Assembly: GCF_016714285.1 (NCBI RefSeq)
Contig: NZ_JADJNN010000002.1
Coordinates: 581,001 to 645,000 of the forward strand
Direction of reading: 5' to 3'
DNA length: 64,000 nucleotides
Source: Nannocystis sp.
GTDB lineage: Bacteria > Myxococcota_A > Polyangia > Nannocystales > Nannocystaceae
Shown: piece after piece, positions 8,226 through 21,500 of the stretch
How positions within the stretch are numbered: position 1 is the first letter of the stretch
How the letters are laid out: every line of letters begins with the position of its first letter
Translations under genes and position numbers: made by a program
The notes under the pieces: generated by a model
Told to the model about the DNA's origin: nothing
The model's input: the letters and a program-made list of their open reading frames with translations, nothing else
The model's database searches: none

Positions 8226-9004
8226 ATGAGCGCCCCCTTCACCCTGCTGACCTGGAACATCAACGGGATCCGCGCACGCCTCGACGGCGTGCTCACCTAT
8301 CTGGCGGAGCGCGAGCCGGACGTGGTGTGTTTGCAGGAGATCAAGTGCGAGGAGAAGGTGTTCCCGCGGGTGCCGTTCATGGAGTTGGGCTATCAGGTGC
8401 ACCTGAACGGGGCCAAGGGCTACGCGGGGGTGGCGACGCTGACGAAGGCGAAGCCGGACGAGGTTATCAAGGGCTTCCAGAGCCGCCACCGGACAGCCAC
8501 TGCAGGATCCTCAACGTGGTGGTCGGCGGAGTGAGGATCTACAACCTCTACGTGCCCAACGGGACGGCGCTGGGCACCGATGCATTCGCGTACAAGCTGC
8601 AGTGGCTCGAGCGTCTGCGCGTGGAGCTCGACGCGAACAGCCGCGTCGACGAGCCGCTGCTGCTGTGCGGCGACTTCAACATCGCGCCCGATGCTCGCGA
8701 CGTGGTGGACCCGGCGACGCTGGTCGGCTGCACGCACTTCTCACCCGAGGAGCACGCCGCGCTGGCGCGCCTGCTGGGCTTCGGGCTGCGCGACTGCTTC
8801 CGCAAGTTCAACGCCGAGGCGGGGCAGTTCACGTGGTTTGACTACCGCGCGGGGGCGTTCCGCAAGAATCAGGGGATGCGCATCGACCACGTGTACGCGA
8901 CGGCGCCGCTGTACGAGCGCTGCGCCGCGGTGGAGCACGACGCGGCGCCGCGGAGCCTGGAGTCGCCGTCGGACCACATCCCGGTGCTGGCGAAGTTCTC
9001 GTGA
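8226..9004 (+). pseudogene. xth: exodeoxyribonuclease III, split by a single-base frameshift near 8477
   Basis: AP endonuclease / 3-prime exonuclease of base-excision repair. ATG 8226 opens with FTLLTWNINGIRARL and the catalytic CLQEIKCEE, then stays in frame to IKGF (about 8476). From there the conserved sequence continues in another frame: DSHCRILNVVVGG, VRIYNLYVPNG, LLCGDFNIAPDARD, MRIDHVYA and the closing SDHIPVLAKFS. The 779-nt span is one base short of a whole number of codons; adding one C in the CC at about 8477-8478 gives a continuous protein of about 258 residues reading IKGFPEPPPDSHC. Without the repair the first frame ends at 8534. All catalytic residues are otherwise intact, so a recent mutation or a base-call error is likely. 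Confidence 0.88.
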
Positions 9005-9015
9005 CGTGAGCGGCC

Positions 9016-9039
9016 AGGGGCGCCTGGTACGGCGCCTCT
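9016..9039. terminator. bidirectional stem-loop between convergent genes
   Basis: AGGGGCGCC (9016-9024) pairs with GGCGCCTCT (9031-9039) across a 6-nt loop, with one G-U pair. It sits between the convergent ends of xth (9004) and prkA (9053). There is no T-run, as is usual in very GC-rich genomes. Confidence 0.5.
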
Positions 9040-9052
9040 CGCCTCAGCGGGC

Positions 9053-11107
<2,055 letters not shown>

Positions 11108-11247
11108 GACTTCCTGCCGAGGGTGCGTGACAGCGGGACGCGATGTTACACTAGGCACCTTGCACCGGCCACACGCGGGCCCGCGCGTGTCGTGAAGTCG
11201 GCGCCGGCCTCGTCGTCGTCATCGTCATCCTCTTGAATCGGACGCAC

Positions 11248-12359
<1,112 letters not shown>

Positions 12360-12360
<1 letters not shown>

Positions 12361-13913
12361 TGACGAGCATGTCGGACGTACTGGCCGCGTCGGGCGGGCT
12401 GCCTGGCGTGCTGCGCGAGCTCCAGAGCGAGATCAAGGGCTACGCGGACGGCTTCGGCCTCGACACCTTCCCGGTGGTGTTCGAGCCGGTCGACTATCGC
12501 CACATGTGCGAGATCGCGGCGTACGACGGCTTCCCCACCCGCTACCCGCACTGGCGCTTCGGCATGGAGTACGACCACATGCTCAAGAGCCACACCTACG
12601 GGTTGTCGAAGATCTACGAGCTCGTCATCAACACCAACCCCTGCTACGCGTACCTGCTCGAGGGCAACTCGCTGGTCGACCAGAAGCTGGTGATGTCGCA
12701 CGTCTACGGGCACTGCGACTTCTTCAAGAACAACAACTTCTTCTCGCACACTGACCGGCGGATGATCGACGTGATGGCCAACAACGCCTCGCGGGTCCGC
12801 CGCTACATGGACCGCCATGGGGTGTCGACGGTCGAGTCCTTCATCGACGTGTGCCTCTCCCTCGACAACCTCATCGACCCGTGGCTGCCGTTTCGCGACA
12901 AGAAGGGGCGGCGGGCCCCGGCGGGGCAGTCGGGGATGGCCGGGCCGGAGGTCGAGGCCGAGGACGAGTCGGGGCGCTTGCACAACGTGCGCGGCTACCT
13001 CGAGGGCTACATCAACCCGCCGGAGTTCATCGCGGCGCAGCGGGCCAAGAAGAAGCAGCAGGACGAGATCGCCCGGCGCAAGCTGCCGCCAGCGCCGGAC
13101 CGCGACGTGCTCGGCTTCCTCATGCAGCACGCGCCGCTCGACGCGTGGGAGGCCGACATCGTCGGCATCCTGCGCGAGGAGTCCTACTACTTCCTGCCGC
13201 AGCGCCAGACCAAGATCATGAACGAGGGCTGGGCGACCTACTGGCACTCGAAGATCATGACGACCAAGGCGCTGCGCGACGACGAGATCATCGACTACGC
13301 CGACGCGGCGAGCGGGGTGACGGCGATGGGCCCGGGCCAGCTGAACCCGTACAAGATCGGCGTCGAGCTGTACCGCTACATCGAGGAGCGCTGGAACCGC
13401 GGGCAGTTCGGCACGGACTACGACTCGTGCAGCTCACTGCAGGAGCGCGCGAGTTGGGACAAGCGGCTCGGCCTCGGCAAGCAGAAGATCTTCGAGGTGC
13501 GGCGCCTGTACAACGACGTCACCTTCCTCGACGAGTTCTTCACCGAGGACTTTTGCCGCGACCAGAAGTTCTTCACCTTCAAGGAGAACCGGCGCACCGG
13601 GCGGCTCGAGATCGAGGGCCGCAGCTTCGCCAAGATCAAGGCGCAGATGCTGCAGCAGCTGTCGAACTTCGGGCAGCCCTTCATCTACGTGGTGGACGCC
13701 AACTACCTCAACCGCGGTGAGCTGCTGCTCGGGCACCGGCACGAGGGTGTCGACCTCAAGGCGGACTACGCTCGCGACACGCTTCGCAGCCTCGAGCGGG
13801 TGTGGCGACGACCGGTGTCGCTGCTGACGATCCTCGACGACAAGGCCAAGCGCATCCGTTTCGACGGCTCGGAGATCTCCATGTCGGATGAGCCGCAGGC
13901 GTTTCGGGTGTGA
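12360..13913 (+). CDS. SpoVR family protein
   Basis: SpoVR (YcgB in E. coli) is found almost always with PrkA and YeaH; in Bacillus it affects spore cortex, in myxobacteria its role is not settled. 517 residues from ATG 12360, with GGGAGGT about 7 nt upstream; a GTG at 12357 is an alternative. Family signatures: YAYLLEGNSLVDQKLVMSHVYGHCDFFKNN (about 97-127), a helical middle with LDAWEADIVGILREESYYF, and PQRQTKIMNEGWATYWHSKIM (about 279-300). Length matches the family. It is the distal gene of the DUF444-SpoVR operon and is followed by about 170 bp without a gene. Confidence 0.95.
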
Positions 13914-14083
13914 CCGGGGCGATGCGTTGGCTAGCTCACGGCCTCGCGTGGCGAGCCTCTGGGGCACGCTCAACGCAGTTTGCGCGGGCGGCGCTAGGAC
14001 GAGCTGTGAACGAGTTACGATGAGCCCGTGAAATCACTGTTTGCTTGGGCCGGAGTAGGCCTCGGCCGTGGTACCGTGTGGTC

Positions 14084-14902
14084 GTGCGTTTGATCGCGTG
14101 GGCATCCACCGACGTAGGCCGTGTGCGCATGGCGAACGAGGACAGCTTCCTCGTGGATGCGTCACTCGGCCTCTATTTGGTCGCCGACGGCATGGGTGGC
14201 CATGCTGGCGGCGCTCATGCGAGCGCGATGTGTGCCGACGTTGTCAACAAGGTCGTGCGCCGCGGGATGGCGCGGCTGGTCGGCATGCCGCAGCAGACGT
14301 GGAACGACGCGATCGCGGAGATCCTGCAGGCCAGCGCGAGTGAAGCCAGCGCCCGTATCTACGACCAGGCGCAGATGGACCGCTCGCTGCATGGCATGGG
14401 CACGACGCTGACGGGTGTCCTGTTTCATGGTGACCGCGGCTACATCGTGCACGTCGGCGACTCGCGGGCGTACCTGATGCGCGGTGGTATGGCGCGGCAG
14501 CTGACCTCCGACCACTCGTGGCTCAACGAGCAGATCCAGGCCGGGCTGCTCACCGAGGAGGAGGCGCAGGACAGCGACCTCAAGCACATCATCACCCGCA
14601 GCGTCGGCTTCGAGCGGGTGGTCGAGGCCGACATCGTGCCGGTCAGCATCAGCATGGGGGACGTGTACCTGCTGTGCTCCGACGGCTTCGCCAACTATGT
14701 CTCGGTCGATGAGCTGGCCTCGCTCGCGCGCGACCACCTCTACTCGGAGCTGCCGCAGATCTGCACCGAGTTGGCGCTCGACCGCGGCGGTGACGACAAT
14801 ATCACGGTGGTGGTGATCCTCGCCTGCAACGACCACGACGAGCGCCAGGCCGTGCGTCAGCTGAGCAAGACGGCCGCAGACACCTTGCCCTCGCTCACTT
14901 GA
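14084..14902 (+). CDS. PP2C-family protein serine/threonine phosphatase
   Basis: Metal-dependent phosphatase, expected to reverse the work of Hanks-type kinases such as the two in this window. About 272 residues if GTG 14084 is the start (VRLIAWASTDVGRVR); a TTG at 14045 adds 13 residues. All PP2C metal motifs are present: RMANEDSF (Asp 20), LVADGMGGHAGG (Asp 34), GTTLTGVLF, YIVHVGDSRAYL, LLCSDGFANYV and the closing GGDDNITVVV. No membrane segment or extra domain, so a soluble stand-alone PrpC/Stp-like enzyme. It lies alone between SpoVR and the RNase P RNA gene. Confidence 0.93.
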   Translation: MRLIAWASTDVGRVRMANEDSFLVDASLGLYLVADGMGGHAGGAHASAMCADVVNKVVRRGMARLVGMPQQTWNDAIAEILQASASEASARIYDQAQMDRSLHGMGTTLTGVLFHGDRGYIVHVGDSRAYLMRGGMARQLTSDHSWLNEQIQAGLLTEEEAQDSDLKHIITRSVGFERVVEADIVPVSISMGDVYLLCSDGFANYVSVDELASLARDHLYSELPQICTELALDRGGDDNITVVVILACNDHDERQAVRQLSKTAADTLPSLT

Positions 14903-14917
14903 GGCCGCGACTGAGCC

Positions 14918-14965
14918 CGCGAGTGTGCCCACGAGTGTGCCCACGAGTGTGCCCGCGAGTGTGGT
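14918..14965. repeat. 12-bp tandem repeat (4 units) just upstream of rnpB
   Basis: Four head-to-tail units of C(G/A)CGAGTGTGCC occupy 14918-14965, differing only at the second base and in the last unit. They lie between the PP2C stop (14902) and the 5-prime end of the RNase P RNA, where the rnpB promoter should be. Confidence 0.85.
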
Positions 14966-14974
14966 AGACAAGTC

Positions 14975-15375
14975 GCGGGAAGAGAGGCGGCCGAGGGGGA
15001 CAAGACGATCGCGGTGGGTGCCCCGGTGGCCCATCGAGGAAAGTCCGGGCTCCGCAGGGCAGGGTGCTGGCGCAGGCCAGTCGGGGTGACCCGAAGGAAA
15101 GTGCCACAGAAAACAGACCGCCCACGTTCGCGTGGGTCAGGGTGAAAAGGTGCGGTAAGAGCGCACCGGGGACCTGGCGACAGGGACCGCAGGGTAAACC
15201 CCACCCGGAGCAAGGCCAAGCAGGGGCAGAGATCTGGTCGAAAGGCCAGGTCTCAGGGGTGGCCCGCCCCGCCTCGGGTAGCGCCGCTTAGATGAATGAT
15301 CGCCACCCGGCGGAGGCAACGACGCCGGGGACAGAACCCGGCTTACGACCTCGCTCGACCGTCTCTCTTCCCACC
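14975..15375 (+). ncRNA. rnpB: RNase P RNA (bacterial type A)
   Basis: Catalytic RNA of ribonuclease P, which trims tRNA 5-prime leaders. Helix P1 is formed by GGGAAGAGAG (14977-14986) and CTCTCTTCCC near 15363-15372. Conserved blocks appear in the right order: GAGGAAAGTCCGGGCTCC near 15036, ACAGAAAACAGACCGCC near 15106, GGTAAACCCCACCCGGAGCA near 15193, TAGATGAATGATCGCC near 15290 and ACAGAACCCGGCTTAC near 15332. The order and the P4-forming pair of conserved regions identify it without a model. Length about 400 nt is typical. Ends are accurate to a few bases. Confidence 0.96.
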
Positions 15376-15454
15376 TGACGCGGCATGGTTTCCTGTCGCG
15401 GGCAGGCGCCCGCAGGCGTCCCCACGACCCCCCGGGCCCGCGTGGACCGGACGC

Positions 15455-15490
15455 GAAAAACTCGACCTCGCGGGCGACGCGGGGTCGAGT
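15455..15490 (-). terminator. rho-independent terminator of the zinc-ribbon gene
   Basis: A 13-bp stem (15460-15472 with 15478-15490, one G-U pair) closes a 5-nt loop. On the minus strand it is followed by a run of five T (15456-15460 read in reverse). It lies 25 bp beyond the stop codon at 15516. On the plus strand it would also face RNase P RNA transcription. Confidence 0.75.
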
Positions 15491-15515
15491 CTGTGTTCGA
15501 ACCTTCGGCGGGTTT

Positions 15516-16310
15516 CTAGAACTCGGGCACGCCGGGCACGACGTCTTCGGCGGGCTTGGGCTTGAGGGTCTCGTGCTTCTCGTGGTCTTCGGGGAAGTGG
15601 CCGGACCAGTAGAGGAGGCGGCCACAGGACTCGCAGGGGAGGATCTCGCGGCCCTTGAGCAGGCGCATGTAGAGGATGTGGGGGATCATCATCTTGCAGG
15701 CGGTGCAGCGTTCGCGGTGGGCGGCGACGAAGGCGAGGCCGCCGAGGCGCTTGCGGATGCGCTCGTAGTTGGCGAGGATCTCCCGCTCGATGCCCTGCAC
15801 CGACTTGGCGCGCAGCTTGCGGGCCTTGTCGATGTTCTCCTCGAGGTAGGTGCGCTCCGCGGCCAGGCGCAGCTTCTCGGCCTCGGCAGCGCTGCGCAGG
15901 GCGCTGAGCTGGGCCTCCATCTTGGCGATCTGTTGTTCTGTCTTGCTGACCGCGTCTTGCAGCTTCGAGATCTCGCCGGTGCGGGTCTGCACCATGCGCC
16001 GGGTCGTCTCGAGCTCTCGCTGTTGGGCGTTGAGCTCGCGTGCCGTCTTGATCTGCCCCAGCTTGGCCTTGCTGTTGCGGATCTGGTCTTCCTCGTCGTG
16101 CAGCTGGTTCTCCTGCCGGGACTGGAAGCTGCGGGTCTCCTCGAGTTTGCCGCGCTCGGCCACGAGCAGCTGCTCGAGCTTGTGCAGGTCGCTGTCGAGG
16201 CCGCTGATACGGGCCGGTATGCCGCCGAGCTTCTTCTCGAGGCTTGTGAGGCGGCGGTCCTGGCGCTGAAGCGTGCGAAGGGCGGGGATCTGGGGGTGGA
16301 TATCTGTCAT
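15516..16310 (-). CDS. coiled-coil protein with C4-type zinc ribbon (zf-RING_7 / CdsZ-like)
   Basis: Widespread bacterial protein of about 250 residues; the family is linked to nucleic-acid or translation-related functions, but its exact role here is unknown. 264 residues: a long alpha-helical coiled coil (about 10-185, rich in LEKKL and QLxxLRSA heptads) followed by a zinc ribbon with C202-x2-C205 (CTAC) and C226-x2-C229 (CESC), then RLLYW and a charged tail. All four ligands are present. It is transcribed towards the RNase P RNA gene and separated from it by a good terminator. A CAU tRNA lies 10 bp upstream of its start on the same strand, so the two may share a transcript. Confidence 0.88.
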   Translation of the reverse strand: MTDIHPQIPALRTLQRQDRRLTSLEKKLGGIPARISGLDSDLHKLEQLLVAERGKLEETRSFQSRQENQLHDEEDQIRNSKAKLGQIKTARELNAQQRELETTRRMVQTRTGEISKLQDAVSKTEQQIAKMEAQLSALRSAAEAEKLRLAAERTYLEENIDKARKLRAKSVQGIEREILANYERIRKRLGGLAFVAAHRERCTACKMMIPHILYMRLLKGREILPCESCGRLLYWSGHFPEDHEKHETLKPKPAEDVVPGVPEF

Positions 16311-16318
16311 GGGGGTGA

Positions 16319-16394
<76 letters not shown>

Positions 16395-16420
16395 CGTCGA
16401 CGTGGGTCGATGCGGGCTTC

Positions 16421-16449
16421 ACGATAGGTAGCCTTGCTCAGCGCGTCAA
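16421..16449 (-). promoter_or_regulatory. sigma70-like promoter of the CAU tRNA
   Basis: On the minus strand TTGACG (16444-16449) and TATCGT (16421-16426) are separated by exactly 17 bp. The -10 box is 27 bp upstream of the mature tRNA 5-prime end. This is the best promoter match noticed in the window and may also serve the zinc-ribbon gene downstream. Confidence 0.7.
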
Positions 16450-16873
16450 ACTGCGTGCGAAGTGCGCCAGGCGCGCAAGGCTTCGAGGTGGCACGGCAAG
16501 CGGTCGGGGATCGTGGCATGTGCAAGCGAATCGGGGCGCCGGAGGGCATCTACGTGGGCCTGTGGCGGTGATTTGCTGCAATCGTCGCGGGCTGCCGTGT
16601 GCCGTCTCCGAGAGACGGAGCTTCACCGGGGATCTGGACCATCGGCGCCTTGTTCGCCGTGACCTCGCGCGGGAGATCATCCCAGGCGACGCCGGCCAGG
16701 TGGCCCGAGCTGGGGCCGGCTTGGGTCACCCGGTGATCTGCTCGACCTGTCCCTTGGGTCAGCCTTCAAGGAACATGGCCCAAGGGACAGGCTATCATGA
16801 CGAATTGGGGCGCACGGACCGGGCGGCTTCGCGCGGGCTTGTCAGCGGCGAGGGCGCGTGGTCTGCTCCTGGG
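16450..16873. other. gene-free stretch with hairpin and a long inverted repeat
   Basis: I see no gene here. It holds a perfect 7-bp hairpin, CCGTCTC-CGA-GAGACGG, at 16602-16618, and the inverted pair of GGACAG-family elements at 16746-16792. The rest is upstream region of the lipoprotein at 16874 and of the tRNA promoter. In-frame codons upstream of 16874 are open but look non-coding. Confidence 0.6.
16746..16792. repeat. inverted pair of interspersed palindromes
   Basis: CCTGTCCCTTGGG (from 16746) and its exact reverse complement CCCAAGGGACAGG (ending 16791) are separated by about 20 nt, giving a 13-bp stem. Each arm is itself a copy of the CCTGTCC-N4-GGACAGG family. It lies about 80 bp upstream of the lipoprotein start at 16874. 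Confidence 0.8.
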
Positions 16874-18388
16874 ATGCGTACTTCGTCTCGGTTCGGGCTG
16901 GTGTCAGGGGTCTTCAACATCGCGTTGATCGGGTGGATGTCCGGGTGTGGTGATGACACTGGCGGGTCGACGGGGGACACGGGGACGGGGGTAGGTCCGG
17001 CGAGCGCGACGGACGCGACGGCGAGCACCGGCGCGAGCGCGACGGCGCCGACGACGACGGGCGACCCACCGACGACGGGGACGGCCTCGCAGGGGCAGAC
17101 GCAGAGCAGCGGGGAGGTGACGACGAGCGCGACGGGGACGGCCTCGGCCACGGAGACGGGCGCGCAGACCGACACGGCGGCGACGGGGTCGACCGGGGGC
17201 GTGAGCGTGTCGAGCACGGGCGACGAGGGGACGACCGGCGTGGAGCCGAAGCTGGACATCGGCGTGCCGGTGTGTCCGCCGGACGATCAGCCTTCGACCT
17301 TCGACTACATCTGGATCGCCAACACCTCGCAGGGGACGGTGTCGAAGATCAACACGATGACGGGCGTGGAGGAGGGCCGCTACTACACCGGTCCGAACGG
17401 CGGCTCGGCCCAGCCGTCGCGCACCTCGGTCAATCAGTACGGCGACGTGGCCGTGTCGAACCGGACGATCGGGAGCACGGCGAAGGTGGCCGCGCTGAAG
17501 TCGAAGTGCATCGACAAGAACAACAACGGGATGATCGAGACCTCGACCGGCCCGAACGACATCAAGCCGTGGGGCCAGGACGAGTGCGTGCTGTGGTACA
17601 CGGCGTTCCCGCAGGCCAACGGCTACTCCGGTGGGGTGCGGCCGACGGCGTGGGAGGGCGTGGCGCAGGACCAGGTGACCTGCGAGACGCCGGTGCCGCG
17701 GCTGTGGATCGGCTACAAGGACGCGCAGAACACGGCCCACTTCGTGCGCTTGCACGGCGATACGGGGGCGGTGCTCGACGAGGTGTTGCGTCCCGGCTGG
17801 TCAGCCAACGGCTTCGGTCCCTACGGCGGCGCGGTGAACAGCGCGGGCGACCTGTACGCGGTCGGCTACGACAACGAGGTCGGGATCCGGATCGACGCGA
17901 CGACGCTGAAGATCACCGAGATCGGCAACTCGCCGGGGCAGTACAAGTACGGGATGGGCGTCGATTCGAACGGCAACATGTGGGTCGGCAGCTTCGCGGG
18001 GCCGCACCACATGTACTTCTACGACGCGCAGATGAACAAGTGGGAGGGCATCGGCAACGGCGGGAACCCGGGCGGCGGGTCGCTCGGGGTGCAGATCGAT
18101 CAGGAGGGTCGGGTGTGGGGCGCGGCCAACGGGCCGTGCCGTCTGATCGAGGCGGACGTGGCGACGCGCAAGTTCATCAAGACGGACATCGCGCTGCCGG
18201 GTTGCAGCTCGCCGTGGGGCGTGAGCATCGACAACGAGGGCTACGTGTGGGTCGTCGACAAGGCCAACAAGGCGTACAAGGTCGACCCCGACACCTATGA
18301 GATCAAGCTGATCGTGATGGGTCTGGTCGACCCGTACACCTACTCGGACATGACCGGGCAGGGGCTGCAGCTGGTGCTGCCGCAGTAG
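16874..18388 (+). CDS. surface lipoprotein with Ser/Thr-rich linker and NHL/Vgb-like beta propeller
   Basis: Predicted exported lipoprotein of unknown function, 504 residues from ATG 16874. The lipobox gives Cys25 in WMSGCGDD. A low-complexity Thr/Ser/Gly linker follows (about 28-118). The folded part (about 130-500) repeats short units like WIANTSQGTVSKINTMTG, GYKDAQNTAHFVRLHGDTGAVLDE, LYAVGYDNEVGIRIDATTLKI, MWVGSFAGPHHMYFYD, VWGAANGPCRLIEADVAT and VWVVDKANKAYKVDPDTY, a pattern of six or seven propeller blades seen in NHL and virginiamycin B lyase-like proteins. No catalytic residues are obvious. The linker and GCGDD context match the FG-GAP lipoprotein at 31616-34204. Start choice rests on the signal peptide. 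Confidence 0.85.
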   Translation: MRTSSRFGLVSGVFNIALIGWMSGCGDDTGGSTGDTGTGVGPASATDATASTGASATAPTTTGDPPTTGTASQGQTQSSGEVTTSATGTASATETGAQTDTAATGSTGGVSVSSTGDEGTTGVEPKLDIGVPVCPPDDQPSTFDYIWIANTSQGTVSKINTMTGVEEGRYYTGPNGGSAQPSRTSVNQYGDVAVSNRTIGSTAKVAALKSKCIDKNNNGMIETSTGPNDIKPWGQDECVLWYTAFPQANGYSGGVRPTAWEGVAQDQVTCETPVPRLWIGYKDAQNTAHFVRLHGDTGAVLDEVLRPGWSANGFGPYGGAVNSAGDLYAVGYDNEVGIRIDATTLKITEIGNSPGQYKYGMGVDSNGNMWVGSFAGPHHMYFYDAQMNKWEGIGNGGNPGGGSLGVQIDQEGRVWGAANGPCRLIEADVATRKFIKTDIALPGCSSPWGVSIDNEGYVWVVDKANKAYKVDPDTYEIKLIVMGLVDPYTYSDMTGQGLQLVLPQ

Positions 18389-18406
18389 CCTGGAACGGGG
18401 CGGAAG

Positions 18407-18525
18407 GCGGCTCGAGGCAGCCGCTGCGGCGCCTGGAGATCACGGGGCGGCCGGCGGCTCGGGGTCGCCGCTGCGGCGCCTGGAGAGGTCACTGGGCGGC
18501 GGGCGGCTCGAGGCAGCCGCTGCGG
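18407..18525. repeat. three direct repeats at the 3-prime end of the WD40-kinase gene
   Basis: Copies starting at 18407, 18454 and 18503 (spacing 47 and 49 bp) share GCGGCTCGAGGCAGCCGC-like sequence followed by TGCGG and, in the first two, GCCTGGAGA. The third copy lies inside the C-terminal coding end of the kinase; the first two lie beyond its stop codon at 18489. It looks like duplication of the gene end. Confidence 0.8.
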
Positions 18526-21500
18526 CTGATGGGGGCGGCGGCGCCGGGTTCGTGGTGCTCGTCGACCCAGGCGCGCAGGGCCGCGGGGTCGCGCGGGAGG
18601 TCGTCGACCCAGCGGATCGCGCGACCGTCGCGACCGAGTGAGACCAGCCCGTCGGTCTCGTAGGCGAGGTGGTCGACGTTCTCGCTGTGGCCGTGCAGGG
18701 TGCGCAGCTCGAGCTCCGTGGCGGGGCCGGGCGGGCCGCTCAGATCCCACATGAGGATGGCGCCGGAGTTCTCGCTGGCGACGAGGGTGTCGCCATTGTC
18801 CGAGAGCGCGAGTCGGCTGCCGAGCAGCTCGGGGGAGGGCAGGCTCCACAGCAGCTCGCCGGTGGCGAAGTCGAAGACGCGGAGGCGGTTGTCGCGGCTG
18901 AGGGTGGCCATGCGGCTGCGATCGCGGGCGACGTGGATGCCGTTGATCTGGAGGCTGTGACCGGGGATTCGGCGGGAGGTGGCGGTGTCGAGGTCCCAGA
19001 TGTCGAGGACGCTGTCGCTGGCGAGGACCAGCTGGGGGAGTCCGGGGACCGACGCGGTGGCGTTGAACGCGTTGGGGTAGCGGCGCAGCGGGCGGAGCTC
19101 GTTGCGGGCGGGGTCCCACACGCGCAGGAGGCCGTCGCGCTCGCCGAGCAGGATTTCAGTGCGGTCGGGGATGAGGCCGACGACCGGCATGGATGAGGTC
19201 GGTGGCAGGGCGATCGCGGCGCCAGTGGCGAGCTCGACCCAGCGTGGCGGCACGGTGTCGCTGGTGAGCAGCAGGTGTTGTCCGTCGAGGGCGAGGGTGT
19301 GATGCCACAACGCGGCGGGCGGGACGGCCGTGCGCCACAGGGTCACGCCGCTGTCGGTGTCGAGGGCGCTGAGGGTGGAGCTCTGGTCGAGGGTGAGCAG
19401 GCGGGTGCCGTCGTGGGAGAGGCTGGCGGTCGCGACGGGGACGGTGGGGGTGAACTCGCGGATCGGCTCGAAGGTGGCGGTATCGAGGATGACCTGGCGT
19501 GCGGGCGTGATGAAGGCGGCACGACGAGCGGCGGCGGCGGTGATTGGGACCGCGGGGCTGTCGAAGGACCAGACGTGGCGGCGCAGCGTCGCGGTGGACC
19601 ACAGGAAGACGCGCGGGTCGTTGCCGACGGCGGCGAGGTGGGAGCCGTCAGGGGAGAACTGGACGTCGATCATCAGGGCGGGGCCGCCGGCGAGGGCGCG
19701 CTCGCTCTGGCGCTGGTGGTCCCAGATCTGCACCTTGTTGTCGCCGCCGACCGAGGCCAAGAGCACGCCGTCGGGCGAGAAGCTGAAGCGGCGGACGTAG
19801 CCCGCGTGCGGGCGTCGCATGCTGACGGCGCCGGAGGCGAGCTCCACGGTCGCGAGGGCGTGCGACTCGAAGGCGACGAGGAGGTGGCGGCCGTCGGGTG
19901 AGAAGCGGAGGTCGCGACGGGAACCGTTCGGGAGCGGTGGTGGGGCGTCGAAGCGGAGCAGGCGGCGGGTGCTGCCGTCGCGGTTCCACAGCCAGACGGC
20001 GGGTTCGGGGGTTCCGACGGCGACCCAGCGCTGGTCGGGGGAGACGGCGCCGGAGCGGTTGGGGGTCGGTGGGTCGGCGCGGAGGTCGGTGCGCAGGCCG
20101 GTGCTGAGGTCGTGGACGTGGACCTCGCCGGCGTCGGTGACGCAGCTGACCTGATGTTCGTCCCAGAGGAAGTTGTTGCCGCTGCACCGGTCGATGTCGT
20201 GGCCGAGGCCGGAGCGGAGGTCCCAGCGGCGGAGGACGTGGTCGTCGGAGTGGGAGTAGATCGAGTTGCCGTCCGGGGTGAAGGCGACGTTGCGGACGCC
20301 GGCCTGGTGTCCGACGAGCACCTGTGCGTCGCCGCGTTCGAGGTCCCAGACGCGGACGGTGGTGTCGCGGCTGGAGGTGGCGATGCGTTGTTGGTCGGGC
20401 GACCAGGCGACGCGCCAGACCTCGTTGGTGTGGCCGAAGTAGGGGCGAGATGTCCGGTCGGAGAGGTTCCAGACGCGCAGGGTGCAGTCGTCGCTGGTGG
20501 TGGCGAGGCGGGAGCTGTCGGCGGAGAAGACGGCGCGGCTGAGGGCGGCCTGGTGGCCCTGGAGGACGACGGGGAGGCCGCGGTCCTGGGCGGTGGCGGC
20601 GAGCTGGCGGATGCGTCGCCAGTCGGCGGCGGGGGAGAGGCCATGGAGGAGCTCGAGGGTGGCGACGGGGTCGTTGTCGGCGAAGATGCGGGCCTGGGCG
20701 AGGGCGAGGTTGTCGGCGCGGGTGATGGCGGCCAGCTCGGCGCGCAGGGCCCGGTCGCGCTCGGCGGAGACGCGGGTGAAGGACACGGCGACGGTGAGGA
20801 TGACGACGGCGAGGGCGATGGCGGCGGCGAGGAGGGCAGCGCGGTAGCGACGGACGAGCCGGCGCAGCAGCTCCCACGCGGTGTAGCGGTGGGCGCCGAC
20901 GATCTGCCCGGTCTGGAAGCGGCGGAGGTCGTCGGCGAGGGCCTTGGCGGTGGGGTAGCGGGCGGCGGGGTCGCGGGCCATCGCCTTGTCGACGATCGCC
21001 GCCAATTCTTCGGGCGCCTGGGGCTCGCGCTGGAGCAGCGGAATGGGCGCCTCGAAGACGGTCTTGAAGATCATCTCGGTGGCGTTGTCGGCGTCGTGGG
21101 GGAGCTGGCCGCTGAGGGTCTGGTAGAGGATCACGCCGAGGGCGTAGACGTCGGTGCGGGCGTCGACGGCGGCGCTGTTGGCCTGCTCCGGGGACATGAA
21201 GCCGGGGGTGCCGACGATCGAACCGACGTGGGTCAGCTGGGAGGTGACGCTGTCCTGGCCGGGCGGCCCGGGGTGGGCGGTGTGGGCGGAGGTGCTGGGG
21301 AGGTCGGGCTCGTCCAGCTGCTTGGCGAGGCCCCAGTCGATGACGACGGTCTCGCCGAACTCGCCGACCAGCACGTTGTTGGGCTTGAGGTCGCGGTGGA
21401 TGATCGACTGGGCGTGGGCGAAGGCGACGGTCTCGGCGATCGCTAGCACGTGGGGCAGGAGGGCGAGGCGGGCGGAGAGGCTCTGGGCCTCGGCGATGAG

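Noticed and set aside
7106..9004. 632-codon plus-strand frame read as one gene
   Set aside because: Its first two-thirds are a shadow of the permease; only the final part is real, as the second half of the frameshifted exonuclease III.
14857..15219. Minus-strand frame with repeated RGHT peptides
   Set aside because: It is a translation of the 12-bp DNA repeats and of RNase P RNA, not a protein.
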